Shown: positions 10,815 through 22,466 of the stretch, piece after piece
Position numbering within the stretch: position 1 is the stretch's first letter
Layout: every line of letters begins with the position of its first letter
NCBI GenBank assembly: GCA_030686995.1
Contig: CM060691.1
Location: 88,471,055-88,535,054 of the forward strand
Length of the DNA: 64,000 nt
Direction of reading: 5' to 3'
From: Artemisia argyi
Taxonomy: Eukaryota > Streptophyta > Magnoliopsida > Asterales > Asteraceae
Notes under the pieces: generated by a model
What the model was told of the DNA's origin: nothing
What the model saw: only the letters and a program-made list of their open reading frames with translations
Databases searched by the model: none
Translations under genes and position numbers: made by a program

Positions 10815-12818
10815 TGTCACAACTCGTAATTTCATGTCCTTTTTCACATGTCGAAATATCATTTTTTATTTCGGGAAGCTACTATTCATCAGTTACTATT
10901 CACTCTTACTATTCACTTTCACTATTCATCTCCAAAATTTTTATTTCATATTCTCGTAAGTTAAACTATTTTAACGATAACCCGAGAGTTTGGCGCTCGT
11001 CGGATCATTTCTGCAAAAACCACGAAGCCGTGTCCGAGATTTACTTTTGGGTTTAAACGTCGTTCCAGTATCCCGATATGTCCATAAAACATTAAAAACG
11101 ATAGAAATATGATTTTCTCTCATTTTACGATAATTCTAAAAGTTTTAGAATTTTACGTTTTTCAGTTCAGCGTTTTACGCGAATTTCGCGTTTTTAACCC
11201 GCGTTTCCAGTTTTAACAGCGTTTAAGCAACCCGATGGAACTTACCATTCATTTTATATTTTATTATGGAGTATTTTGACAAGTTTAGTCATTCTTTCAA
11301 GTTGCATATTTTTACGATACTCGGATTTACGTTTCGCGGTTTAACATTTTACGGTTAGCGGTTAACGGAACTAAAACCGACTCTGTGAACTAGATATTAA
11401 CAAACTTCCTTCATACTCATCCTAAATATCTAACAAATATCTAGATACTTTCACTTGTCACTAAAATTACAATTATGCCCTTTTGATAAAATTACAAAAT
11501 TACCCTTGGAATATATAATGCCTAAACTAGCTCATTTTTCACAAAAAACAAAAACTTCATCTCTTGTTCTTCCTCCCTAGCCACGATCCAAAATAAATAC
11601 ACAAGCAAGATCCATCAATTTTCGAAGATCAAGACATAATCAAGCTCTACTTTCATTCCTTGTTAGGGTTTTGTAATATAAACTCAAGGTTTTATAAGTT
11701 TTCATCTCCAAAGCTCACTAATCTTTCAAAGTTGCGGCTAGTGTTTGCGCCTTATTGTCTCGATCATTTTACCATCATTGTATCATCATATCAGGTGAGT
11801 CATAGCCCCTACTCTTTCAATTGTTTTGCAAACTCTTTGGGGGAGAATACATGCTCGTTTTACTTAAACGCATTACTCGCTTTACATGGTTGATTACCTG
11901 CATTTCATTGGTATGTTTGATTACCTGTATTTCATGTGATTTGTCTCCTAAACATTACTCCATCCGTCCCATAAAAACTGTCCAATTTGACTTTTCAAAG
12001 TCAAACAGGTTGAACTTTGACCTTAAATATTTTTTATGTTTTATATAATACTTGATGAAAAATTATACCAATTAAAACCACACTTACAACTCAATCCATT
12101 CGTATACTTTTCATAAAGTATTATATAATACTCACAAAAATAGATAAGGTCAAACTTGAACCAGTTTGACTTTGAAATGTCAAACTGGAGAGTTTTTATG
12201 GGACGGAGGTAGTATTATTTACTTATTTGGCCTCATTGTCAGCATTCTTTATCTGGCGACATTATCAGCATTGTTTATATAACCTCACTGACTGAATTAT
12301 TTATATAGCCGTTTTGCTACATTTATCTTTGAATCTAGATACAAGTATTACCTTTGTTCACGTAAACATATTACATTTAGCAGTGGGTTGTAAACATACA
12401 GGTTACAAGTCTCTTATGGCGGGACTTGGAACTGAGTGGATTTACAATGCCTTTGCTCGGAAATCTTCATTCATATGCATAACATTCTTTTTCACAAGAC
12501 TATATGAACTCACCAACCATTGTGTTGACACTTTAGTATGTATTTTCAGGTATTAAGCAATGGCACGCTACTGGAGGTTTTGGCAGGGCAAGGCATGGTC
12601 ATAGAAGACTCTGATTATTCATATGGGGACAGTTTTAAAGCATTTTAAGGGCCTACTTCCGCACTACTTTTAACGATGTAAATTCAATATTTTTGGTTAA
12701 ACAATTTTATTCTAAATAATTAAAGTGAAAACCATTTTGTAGTTGTGTTGTGGTACCGATTGAGTTACACCCCAGCTACATGTATGCTTCCGCTGGACCC
12801 GATTTTGGGGGTGTGACA
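10815..12818 (+). repeat. B1 5' LTR
   Basis: A 2004-bp LTR with a cluster of ACTATTCA-type octamers near its start (10880-10930) and a TATA-like ATATATAATG near 11511. A perfect splice-donor-like CAG/GTGAGT is at about 11794-11802 and an acceptor-like TTTTCAG at about 12545-12551. The Stowaway MITE lies between them. Short open frames here are not credible genes. Confidence 0.92.
11958..12212. mobile_element. Stowaway-type MITE, 255 bp
   Basis: Terminal inverted repeats CTCCATCCGTCCCATAAAAA and, from the other end, CTACCTCCGTCCCATAAAAA, flanked by TA on both sides (11956-11957 and 12213-12214). The 3' LTR lacks it and shows a single TA at the empty site, so it arrived after B1 integrated. 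This is the Tc1/mariner-type MITE signature. It has no coding capacity. Confidence 0.93.
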
Positions 12819-12820
12819 GA

Positions 12821-12833
12821 TTGCCATCAGAGC
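12821..12833 (+). other. Primer binding site of B1, tRNA-Met type
   Basis: TTGCCATCAGAGC begins three bases after the 5' LTR. It differs at two positions from the usual plant TTGGTATCAGAGC, which pairs with initiator tRNA-Met. Confidence 0.75.
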
Positions 12834-14706
12834 TTTGGCTATAGCGAACTGAGTGTTTTTAAAACCTAGACTATAGCTACTTTCAAGAAAACTTAACCCT
12901 ATGACCGTCACGTGCCTGCCTGCCAAGATGATGCCTCACTGGTGGTTTGTTGCTGACATAGGTGATGAGATTTGTGTCTCAGTATCTGATATATTATATT
13001 CATTTATTATAGTTGATTACTATAATTGTCTTTCATATAAGCATACTCATGTATCATATATGTCACTGCGTTATATTTTTCCTTGCATAGTTTCATCATT
13101 TGACCTCGAGTTTGGTCACCTGCCTTAATCTTTCTGAACGTCTTGGTATTTGTGAAGGACATAGTATTAGTATAACTGAGTTGAGTATTTCAAAATTCAT
13201 GGAACCTCGGTGGAGTATAGACTAGTTATCTATATTCGACCCGGGATAGTGGGACATAGGCTGACTACCTATATTCGACTCAGAAATGAATTTTGCAACA
13301 CTGAGAATGGTTATAATAAAATTTTGTCTGGATTAAGTCCTCTACTCAATTTCTAAATGTTTCATTTATGTGTGTATACCCTCGTTGTCAGAACATTCAT
13401 ACTTTTCATCACTTTGTGAACCGCCACTTGGAAGCACGCCAATTGATCATTTCATCTCATGAACATTCACGTCTATGCATGATACACTTACATCACAGTA
13501 TTTTCTTTTATCACAATATTATTTTGTCGCAGTTGTCACAGTCTCTTCCCTTCTCGCCATCATTATTATTTCCCTTTTCCATCACTATTTATATAAGGAA
13601 TTAGCTGACACTGTATAGTTTCCTATGCCACTCATCACTCACTATTCCCTATATTGATAAGTGGATATTATCAATGACCTCCATAGGAAAGACTTTCCAT
13701 ACCATCTATAAGGAGAATCCCTCGGTACATTAAGACCACCCAAAACTCAACAGAAATATCAAGATATTGCAAAACTATTCGAACCACTATCACTGGCCTA
13801 ATCACCAAAATTTCTATCATCTAGAAAGTATTGGCTTGACTGAATTACAGGATTAGTTTCGTTACGAGTGCTCATTAAGCAACACCATAGAGATAAATCC
13901 AACCTCTTAACCGAGACTATAAACTGAACATGTCCTCACCAATATAATTTATTCAAACATGTTAGACACCTATGCATTTGTGCAGACATACATACCTGGC
14001 TATTTTATCCTCTTAATACTTTCACTTTTAAATGGATTTTTCTCCAAACTACAGTTATACAAAACATATATCTTGTAAGAAATACTTTGCTGAGACACTT
14101 ATTTTGATAAGCAAATTCCTTTTGGTTAATCCTTTACAAAACTATTGAATTGTTAGGAAATTTTAAACATCGATCTTTGGTAAACCATATTATCCACCTT
14201 ATGTTGAAAACTATCCTATCTTGCATAACTATTTAATTTTGAAACATCAAGAAAAATGTTACTTGGAAAGCCGTTTGCTTAAAGTTGTAAATTAATTATT
14301 TAGGGAAGGTTTATGAACAAGACACCCAATCTCAAACAAACTTTGAAAATCAATCACTATATTGCATCACTTATACATTTAGGATTTTATGATTTGAAGA
14401 CATAGAACTTGGGGAAAATCTTAGTAATGGAGACTAAGCATCGTAGGTGGAGAAAGACTCAATTCATGACATCCTACGGAGGATCACCACCTTATCCTAA
14501 TCTATTATTTTCACCAACACCCCTTTGACGGACTTAACCTTGTAAGTTTTCTACAAGATTCATGATATCCATTTCAATTAATTCTAATAGAGGAATTTAA
14601 TTCACCTCAAACACCTAGCGATTACATTAAGATTTCTTTGGAACCACACCACCTATCATCTTCAGACCAATGGTCAGAATTAGAGAACAATTCAAACATA
14701 GCGAGA
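12834..14706 (+). other. Noncoding interior of B1
   Basis: About 1.9 kb with only short open frames (longest about 80 codons) and no retroelement domain. A phrase of the type TATATTCGACCCGGGATAGT is repeated near 13225 and 13272. It looks like replaced or heavily decayed gag-pol sequence. Confidence 0.6.
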
Positions 14707-15068
14707 CATGCATTTATTGGGTATGGATTTACCTGCATTATTTGGGTATGGAATTACCTGCATTTATTGGGTATGGATTTACCTGCATTTATTAGGTATC
14801 GAAGTTACCTGCATTTATTGGGTATGGAGTTACCTGCATTTATTGGGTATGGATTTACCTGCATTTATTGGGTATAGATTTACCTGCATTTATTGGGTAT
14901 GGATTTACCTGCATTTATTGGGTATAGATTTACCTACATTTACTGGGTATGGAGTTACCTGCATTTACTGGGTATGGATTTACCTGCATTTATTGGGTAT
15001 AGATTTACCTGCATTTATTGGGTATGGATTTACCTGCATTTATTGGGTATGGTTACCTGCATTTCATG
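14707..15068 (+). repeat. 25-bp minisatellite, about 14 copies
   Basis: The unit is close to GCATTTATTGGGTATGGATT plus TACCT. The period of 25 is not a multiple of three, so all frames stay open and give echoing peptides such as YLHLLGM and CIYWVW, which are not a real protein. The B LTR contains two diverged copies of the same phrase (TTACCTGCATTTCATTGGTA near 11893), a likely source. Confidence 0.92.
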
Positions 15069-15571
15069 GGTGTGCTTGATTCTAGAAATGTTTGGACTAA
15101 CCAATTACCATAAATCAAATTCAGTTGCAACCATAGTTATCGCGCGAGCGTAGAGACTACACCATTTGAGGCACTCTAATGTCGAAGGGCCAACATTCAT
15201 TGACGGATCGAAATTTAGAAAAGCCCAACTCACTAGTCCAGTAAGTATTCATGAAATAACCAGGAACTTCCTACAAATCAAGAATCAGTTACAAGTTCGA
15301 TAAGGTGTAAACCCTTAGAATTTCAAGTTTGTGGTAGGGTTATGTTGAAAGTTCTGCCTAGGAAAGGCATGATACCATTCAGAAAAATTCAAAAAAATAA
15401 AATTTAAACCCGATATACACTGGACCATTTAATATTTCAGACATATGGGCCTGGTGGCCTACAGACTGGAGCTCCCATTAGAGCTCAGTGGCTTACACGA
15501 TAAATATCATCATCTTTTCACCAATACCACTTCAGAGACCAACACAACTGAACTTCAGGACGAAGTTCCTT
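15069..15571 (+). other. 3' noncoding tail of B1
   Basis: About 500 bases without a credible gene between the minisatellite and the polypurine tract. The end (CGAAGTTCCTTTTAGAGGGG) has the typical context of gypsy chromoviral 3' ends. Confidence 0.5.
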
Positions 15572-15585
15572 TTAGAGGGGAAGAA
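15572..15585 (+). other. Polypurine tract of B1
   Basis: TTAGAGGGGAAGAA directly before the TGTCACAACT start of the 3' LTR. Confidence 0.8.
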
Positions 15586-17332
15586 TGTCACAACTAGTAA
15601 TTTCATGTCCTTTTTCACATGTCGAAATTTCATTTTTTATTTCGGAAAGTTACTATTCATTAGTTACTATTCACTCTTACTATCCACTTTCACTATTCAT
15701 CTCCAAAATTTTTATTTCATATTCTCGTAAGTTAAACTATTTTAACGATAACCCGAGAGTTTGGCACTCGTCGGATCATTTCTGCAAAAACCACGAAGCC
15801 GTGTCCGAGATTTACTTTTGGGTTTAAACGTTGTTCCAGCATCCCGATATGTCCATAAAACATTAAAAACGATAGAAATATGATTTTCTCTCATTTTACG
15901 ACAATTCTAAAAGTTTTGGAATTTTACGTTTTTCAGTTCAGCGTTTTACGCGAATTTCGTGTTTTTAACCCGCGTTTCCAGTTTTAACAGCGTTTAAGCA
16001 ACCCGATGGAACTTACCATTCATTTTATATTTTATTATGGAGTATTTTGACAAGTTTAGTCATTCTTTCAAGTTGCATATTTTTACGATACCCGGATTTA
16101 CGTTTCGCGGTTTAACATTTTACGGTTAGCGATTAACGGAACCAAAACCGACTCCGTGAACTAGATATTAACAAACTTCCTTCATACTCATCCTAAATAT
16201 ATAAAAAATATCTAGATACTTTCACTTGTCACTAAAATTACAATTATGCCCTTTTGATAAAATTACAAAATTGCCCTTGGACTATATAATGCCTAAACTA
16301 GCTCATTTTTCACAAAAAACAAAAACTTCATCTCTTGTTCTTCCTCCCTAGCCACGACCCAAAATAAATACACAAGCAAGATCCATCAATTTTTGAAGAT
16401 CAAGACATAATCAAGCTCTACTTTCATTCCTTGTTAGGATTTTATAATATAAACTCAAGGTTTTATAAGTTTTCATCTCCAAAGCTCACTAATCTTTCAA
16501 AGTTGCGGCTAGTGTTCGCGCCTTATTGTCCCGATCATTTTACCATCATTGTATCATCATATCAGATGAGTCATAGCCCCTACTCTTTTAATTGTTTTGC
16601 AAACTCTTTGCGGGAGAATACATGCTCGTTTTACTTAAACGCATTACTCGCTTTACATGGTTGATTACCTGCATTTCATTGGTATGTTTGATTACCTGTA
16701 TTTCATGTGATTTGTCTCCTAAACATTATTATTTATTTATCTGGTCTCATTGTCGGCATTCTTTATCTGGCGACATTGTCAGCATTGTTTATATAACCTC
16801 ATTGACTGAATTATTTATATATCCGTTTTGCTACATTTATCTTTGAATCTAGATACAAGTATTACCTTTGTTCACGTAAACATATTACATTTGGCAGTGG
16901 GTTGTAAACACACAGGTTACAAGTCTCTTATGGCGGGACTTGGAACTGAGTGGATTTACGATGCCTTTGCTGGGAAATCTTTATTCATATGCATAACATT
17001 CTTTTTCACAAGACTCTATGAACTCACCAACCATTGTGTTGACACTTTAGTATGTATTTTCAGGTATTAAGCAATGGCACGCTACTGGAGGTTTTGGCAG
17101 GGCATGGCATGGTCATAGAAGACTCTGATTATTCATATGGGGACCGTTTTAAAGCATTTTAAGGGCCTACTTCCGGACTACTTTTAACGATGTAAATTCA
17201 ATATTTTTGGTTAAACGATTTTATTCTAAATAATTAAAGTGAAAACAATTTTGTACTTGTGTTGTGGTACCGATTGAGTTACACCCCAGCTACATGTATG
17301 CTTCCGCTGGACCCGATTTTGGGGGTGTGACA
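15586..17332 (+). repeat. B1 3' LTR
   Basis: A 1747-bp LTR ending GGGGTGTGACA, followed by the target duplication AAATG. It matches the 5' LTR along its length except for the MITE. The donor-like site of the 5' LTR reads CAG/ATGAGT here, one base changed, near 16563-16570. Confidence 0.93.
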
Positions 17333-17337
17333 AAATG

Positions 17338-17473
17338 TGATATATTGTTCAATCTTATGTCTTAACTAAGTCAAGGGACTAATTTTTCCTTTATTCTTAA
17401 CAGTTTTGAAGTTTTTTTGTGTTTGACAGGTTTCCTAAATTACGAATGCTAAAGTGTGATGTTTCAGTATATA
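17338..17473. other. Short stretch between two elements
   Basis: No gene seen. It was joined to 23892 onward before the family-D element inserted, so it probably belongs to the upstream part of the copia relic or its flank. Confidence 0.4.
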
Positions 17474-17478
17474 TTCAC

Positions 17479-18769
17479 TGCTATGTGGGAATCGGACCAG
17501 GCTTTACCTCTCGAGGGATCTCGAGAAGCTTACAACCCCCACCAGGCAGTGTACCTGATCGTTGTAGTATAGTATAGTGAGAAGTAACGGGGGATTGATC
17601 GTTCAACTCAGGAATAGTGACGCTAGTCAACTAGTGGTGTGAACAATTGAAATCTCGGGGTTTTTGAAGAGTGGGCAGAATTAGTTGCTAATCAACTAGT
17701 GGTGTGAACAATAATGGGGAGAATTGTGTTTACTTAGGTTTCATTACTCCCTAGATATCTTTTACAGGTTGATAGTTTGTTACAATTGCGTGGATACCGG
17801 GTTACATTCCTTAATACCATTTATGGGGTGTCGTACATACTTCCCCAACTCTATAAGCTCCTATTTCACTTCTATGTCGAGCCTGCAAGAAGCTCCTAAC
17901 ATGGGATCATTAGAATTCGCTCATGCATTAAATACAACCATAATAACCTAGTACGCATTGGTTCATGTTTCTTAAGACATTCAAGCATGTTACCTATGGA
18001 AGTCTGCCAGTTTTCTTAAGCCTAACATCGAAATCATTCATCCGTAACAACTATAAACAAACAATCAACCCATAATCAACATCTAGGTTTCACTACATCT
18101 AAGCAAACACACAAAAGATCTAGCCTAGCATGTTAAATTCAAGACAAGCATAAGATATATTCAAACAACACATAGACATATTGAATGAATTGAAAGGATA
18201 CTTATCTCAATTGAACATGAAAGGTTTCAAAGGGTAAAAACCCTTGAAAGAACAGTAAAATTCGTGCTAGGGTTTCTCCAAAGTTATCCCCTCTTAAGTT
18301 ACATCTAATGAATGAAATTTGCAAAACTATATATAGATTTTACAGGGTGAGGAATATCTGACGCCATCAACTCGCCACCCATAATGAGATCGGATTGCCT
18401 ATATCCAAGTTTGACGCCGTCATGTGTAATTTAGTTTTAGGCTGTCACCATATCTTGAACCATGACAGCCAAGCTTGACGCCATCACGATTTCTCTGGAT
18501 CGTCACCATTTTCATCTCTTGTTTACTCTTGACGCCGTCACATGAAGCCTCTTGACGCCATCAGGTACTGTTCCCAGCAAGGAAAATTAAGACTTTGCCA
18601 TTTTCTTCACTTTTTTGCTCCAAAAACGTCCAAAATGCTTCCTTTTCCAGAATTCATTCCAAAAGTACCTAAAATCACGAAAGGAACGATTTAGGGCGAT
18701 ATTTGATCAAATAATTTCAAATCCGGGCTTAAATGACCCCCTAAAAACGGCTCATTTTTCTCCTCATCA
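17479..18769 (-). repeat. Family-D 3' LTR (1291 bp)
   Basis: It matches 22467-23886 in the same orientation. It contains five near-palindromes TGACGCCGTCA or TGACGCCATCA (18359, 18412, 18476, 18530, 18553). A tRNA-Asp-like 15-mer lies at 17559-17573 on the plus strand. Compared with the 5' LTR it lacks two internal blocks, and the phrase TCAACTAGTGGTGTGAACA is present twice (about 17628 and 17693). Confidence 0.9.
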
Positions 18770-18785
18770 AATACCCTTACACTTG
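18770..18785 (-). other. Polypurine tract of family D
   Basis: On the minus strand AAGTGTAAGGGTATT directly precedes the TGATGAGG LTR start, the position and composition expected of a plus-strand primer. Confidence 0.65.
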
Positions 18786-21282
18786 AGATTTGCTTGTCCT
18801 CAAGCAAATGCGCTTTTATTCTAATGAAAATACAAGTTAGGGGTCATTTAACACTAATATAAAAGTAATTACAACAAATAAACATTCCACTAAAGACCAA
18901 AGATAAGCACGGAGGTCATACACTAGGACCTCACAAATAGTGTTTAGATACTCACATCTCTCGGGTGTAATAAAGTATATATCACAATATGGAAATGGAA
19001 AACATCTCTCACTACCTGTCATAGCAAAATAAATTACCATAGGCTTGGGAAAGGATCAAACCTCCACCACTTGGCGTAAGCACCTAGGATAAACTGTCAA
19101 AGAGGTCTTTTAAAGGGTTATAACGTTAGGTGTGGGAATATGGATTACACGGTTTTGTTGGATATAGGCAATCTTTACTGGTGGCGAGTTAATAATCTTG
19201 GTTAATTACATGTACAATATGGCGTTGCTAAGCCAAGACTTGACTCGACTTAAGCTAATAAATGAAAAATAACAAAAACATAAAATAAACATAGAATGAA
19301 ATGGGATGGTAGTCCGTATGTTTTTTTCTATTTTCTTTTTTCTAATTTTTTTTCTTTTTCTTATTTTTTTTTTGATTTTTGATTTATTTATTTATTTATT
19401 TTTATTATTTATTTATTTATTTATTTATTTATTATTTTATTTTATTTTATTTTTTGCGTACACTCCTACCCTACCCTCCAAAATAATACATCATAGGGAA
19501 TAAACATTCCCCTTACACTTGAATTTTTACATACTTTACAATAAACTAATCTAATGACTCGAATTAAGATAATCAAAACACTTGGAGTACTTTTAAAATT
19601 AATGCAAATATGGGGGTAATAAATGATGTTCTTCCCCATTACTCCATCTCATAAGTACTTTACCCATGAGTCCTAATCGTCCCAAAACAATATGTACAAG
19701 AATATGACTCAACTTAGCAACCATGTAATCAATTAGATAATTAACTAAGGGTTTAAACAAATAACAATAATGCACTAAAGATGAGTGTATACACGGAAGG
19801 CTAAGGCGATTTGGGTGTACATTTAAGTGGGTTGTAACAAATTCTTCCTTTAAGTAATATGCTTAAAGTTATAAACAAAAAGATAGGCTCGGAGGGGTGT
19901 ACTAGGGGTTTCGTGTACTAAAAATGAGTACAACGCTAAGGTGTGGGAAAAATTAATTGACTTTACTAGCCAAGTAATATGACTTAAATGGTCAAGTAAT
20001 TATGATACGGGTTTAACACAAGGGTGATCCTAATGCCTCTTATCATGTAGTAAATCCTACTACACGAATGTAGTCTCACTAGCGGTCTCGGGATGCATCA
20101 CTAACGCAAGTTCTATAATCTAAATGCTACCGGTACACTCATAAGCACTAATAGTAAATGCTTTTCCTATCAAATCTAAAGGCGAACCTCACATATTTGG
20201 GTGGAAAATTTTTCTGAATGATACGGTTTTGTGCTAGTCATACGACTCCTATCCATGAGACGCTTGCTAAGGCTAAAGTTTCACTCCTAAATGTTGTAAA
20301 AAAATTTAAATTTGGCGATAAAATTACACTAACAAGTATTTCTCATAGTTTTATTACACACCTACCATCAAACAAACAAACTCAAGTGAAAGTGTATCCT
20401 ATAAGGTATCATCATTTACCCTCCCCTTACACTTAGGATGAACATTGTCCCCAATGTTCAATTAAAGAATGTAAAAGTGAAATAGGTAAAAGAATGAAAT
20501 CAAATACTCCCCTGATTCGTTCGGTGTGGATAGTGTGTCAACAAGGTTAGATCTTCCTCCAAGAAAATGAACAATCAAAGCTTCCCTTCTAAAATAATAA
20601 ATCATCTTCTTGTCATACATAACCTGTTAAACCTGAGAAAACAAACAAGGCAACCTCGCGTAAAATCGGCGGCAATCTATATATACTAACAAGTCCTAGA
20701 AAACAATGTAAGATATAATGCTTGTGGAATGAATTTTTGCAGATTTTCTAGAGTTTATAAAACTAAAGAATTAACAAAAACTTCAAGACTCCGTTATAAA
20801 AACAAAACTAGCAAAATTTCCAGAATTTTACACATGACGCCGTCAGGAGTTAACTCATGACGCCGTCAGAAGTGACCTGCAGAAATCTTTATGCTAAGTT
20901 TCCAGAAAATTTATAGAAAAACTTATGTCCTACTTCCTGGAAAATCCTGCAAAACATCATTATGACTCGATACAAGCATTTGACTCTAACAAATACTAAT
21001 ACACATGTTCAATTTCGTTCTTAGAAACAAATTTGGGGTTTCCCCTTACACTTTTCTCTTGCGAAATACCTTTGTATGAAGTTAAGACGAGGTTAAACGA
21101 CAAAATAAATAATTTTCACAATTTTATTTTGAAACATGATCTACCAACAATAAAAATAAAGCATGCATACAGAAGCAAATAACAATCAAACAATTAAAAA
21201 TCACACAAAGCATGGGTTGCTTCCCAAGAAGCGCTTTTCTTTATTTTACGAGTCTTGTAGCTAGACTCAAGGTCATGGGTGA
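18786..21282 (-). other. Noncoding interior of family-D element
   Basis: About 2.5 kb with no credible gene. It includes the low-complexity block at 19318-19455 and two more TGACGCCGTCA palindromes at 20835-20845 and 20858-20868. The rest is AT-rich sequence with short open frames only. Confidence 0.6.
19318..19455. repeat. T-rich low-complexity and (TTTA)n microsatellite
   Basis: Interrupted T runs followed by repeated TTTA and TTTTA units. The open frame across it (runs of F, L and I) is a composition artefact. Confidence 0.9.
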
Positions 21283-22283
21283 TTACGTGACCTCATCGTT
21301 GGTCTCATTTACCGATTGTAAATGTTCTTTGTAGAGACCAACCACCTTTTTCTCAATTGCTCCTATGATCCTATTGGCAAATTCCTTAACAACTTTATAT
21401 TTTGGTTCTAGAGTCAAGCAATCTTTGTAGAAAAGGCTCTTCTTCTCCCATACATAGTCCATGCCCTTTTTCTTATCCTCTTCATTGATGTCCTCAAAAG
21501 CACCAATGTTATCCATGTCAAATCGAGCACAAAACGAAATTCTTTCATTCTATTAGGCATCCTATATGTGATCCTATCGGTTTTACTAGCAAATCGGATT
21601 GTCCCTTCTATCTCATCATATTCTAACTTGGATTCTTCAACAAATGGTTTACCAAACACAACATGGGATAAGCAACAATCAATGACACTAGCTAGGTCTT
21701 CAACTACCATAAAATCAGTGATATAAGTAAAGTTCCCAACAAAGACATGTAAACCTTTAATTCTCCCAACAAAGTTACAAACTCCACCGGGGTATTTGGG
21801 GTCTCTTCTAGGTCCAAGTCTTGTTTTCACTATATCATTATAGACACTTGAGGACATAATGTTGATTGGGGATTTAAAATCAATGTAAGCATTGTCAATG
21901 TGTTTATACCCAATCATACATGGTATCTTAGCATTCTTAGGATCGCCTCTCTTTATCTTGGGTTAAATTCTAGTGAAAGGAGGTCGAAGGTTATCAATAA
22001 GATTATTATAGTACGTAATCTCCTCCTTAGCGGGGTATATATTGAAATAGTCATCTAGCTTCGGATCTATCTCCCCTTCCTCAAGTTCCTCAACAACATC
22101 CTCAAAATCTTTAGTTCCTAGGTCCTTATTTGAATACAAGGCGGTCGCTAGGTCACTAAATGCATGGTCGAGCTCAACATTAATCAACCTATTAAGCTCC
22201 CTAAGTTCCCTAATCTCATTTTCAATTTGTTCATGTAACAAAGACACTACTCTAGGGGAAAGGGGTGGATTCGCGTTTTCCAT
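21283..22283 (-). pseudogene. Broken gag/retropepsin-like ORF of family D
   Basis: Read from ATG at 22283, the first block has a likely coiled coil (HEQIENEIRELRELNRLINV) and an acidic ELEEGEIDPKLDD stretch, and stops at 21963-21965. The same frame continues after this stop with KNAKIPCMIGYKHIDNAYID, then FKSPINIMSSSVYNDIV, a retropepsin-like layout. The expected catalytic D-[LST]-G is D-F-K here. A frameshift near 21510-21530 moves the frame to MDNIGAFEDINEEDKKKGMD, which runs to 21283. Joined, it would be about 330 residues. It resembles a family common beside Asteraceae gypsy elements (from memory). Protease activity is doubtful given the missing glycine. Confidence 0.6.
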
Positions 22284-22442
22284 AATGGTCAACAGAATAG
22301 TCAATGAATTTGATTTACTAACAAAGACACGAAGAAATAAGATAGACTAAAGAAAACCTAGAAATAAAAATAAAATCTTACTAGAAAGGAATCTAGTAAG
22401 TAGACCTAATAAAAAGATATCCTAACCTAGACAATAACTATT

Positions 22443-22460
22443 TCCCTGGCAGTGGCGCCA
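22443..22460 (-). other. Primer binding site of family D, tRNA-Asp type
   Basis: The minus strand reads TGGCGCCACTGCCAGGGA, three mismatches from the complement of plant tRNA-Asp. It lies six bases inside the 5' LTR end. Confidence 0.8.
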
Positions 22461-22466
22461 AAAACT

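Larger units (their letters stand above)
10815..17332 (+). mobile_element. Complete non-autonomous family-B LTR retrotransposon (B1)
   Basis: Bounded by the 5-bp target duplication AAATG (10810-10814 and 17333-17337). The LTRs begin TGTCACAACT and end GGGGTGTGACA. A tRNA-Met-type primer site follows the 5' LTR and a purine tract (TTAGAGGGGAAGAA) precedes the 3' LTR. The LTR termini and tract resemble Tekay-type chromoviruses of Ty3/gypsy (recognition from memory). The 2.77-kb interior has no gag or pol reading frame, so it must depend on proteins made elsewhere. The two LTRs differ by scattered substitutions and one MITE; removing the MITE and one TA makes both exactly 1747 bp. Confidence 0.93.

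Noticed and set aside
14638..15153. Overlapping open frames rich in YLHLLGM and YWVW
   Set aside because: All three come from the 25-bp minisatellite, whose period keeps every frame open.
19306..19503. Hydrophobic 65-codon frame
   Set aside because: Translation of T-rich and (TTTA)n sequence.
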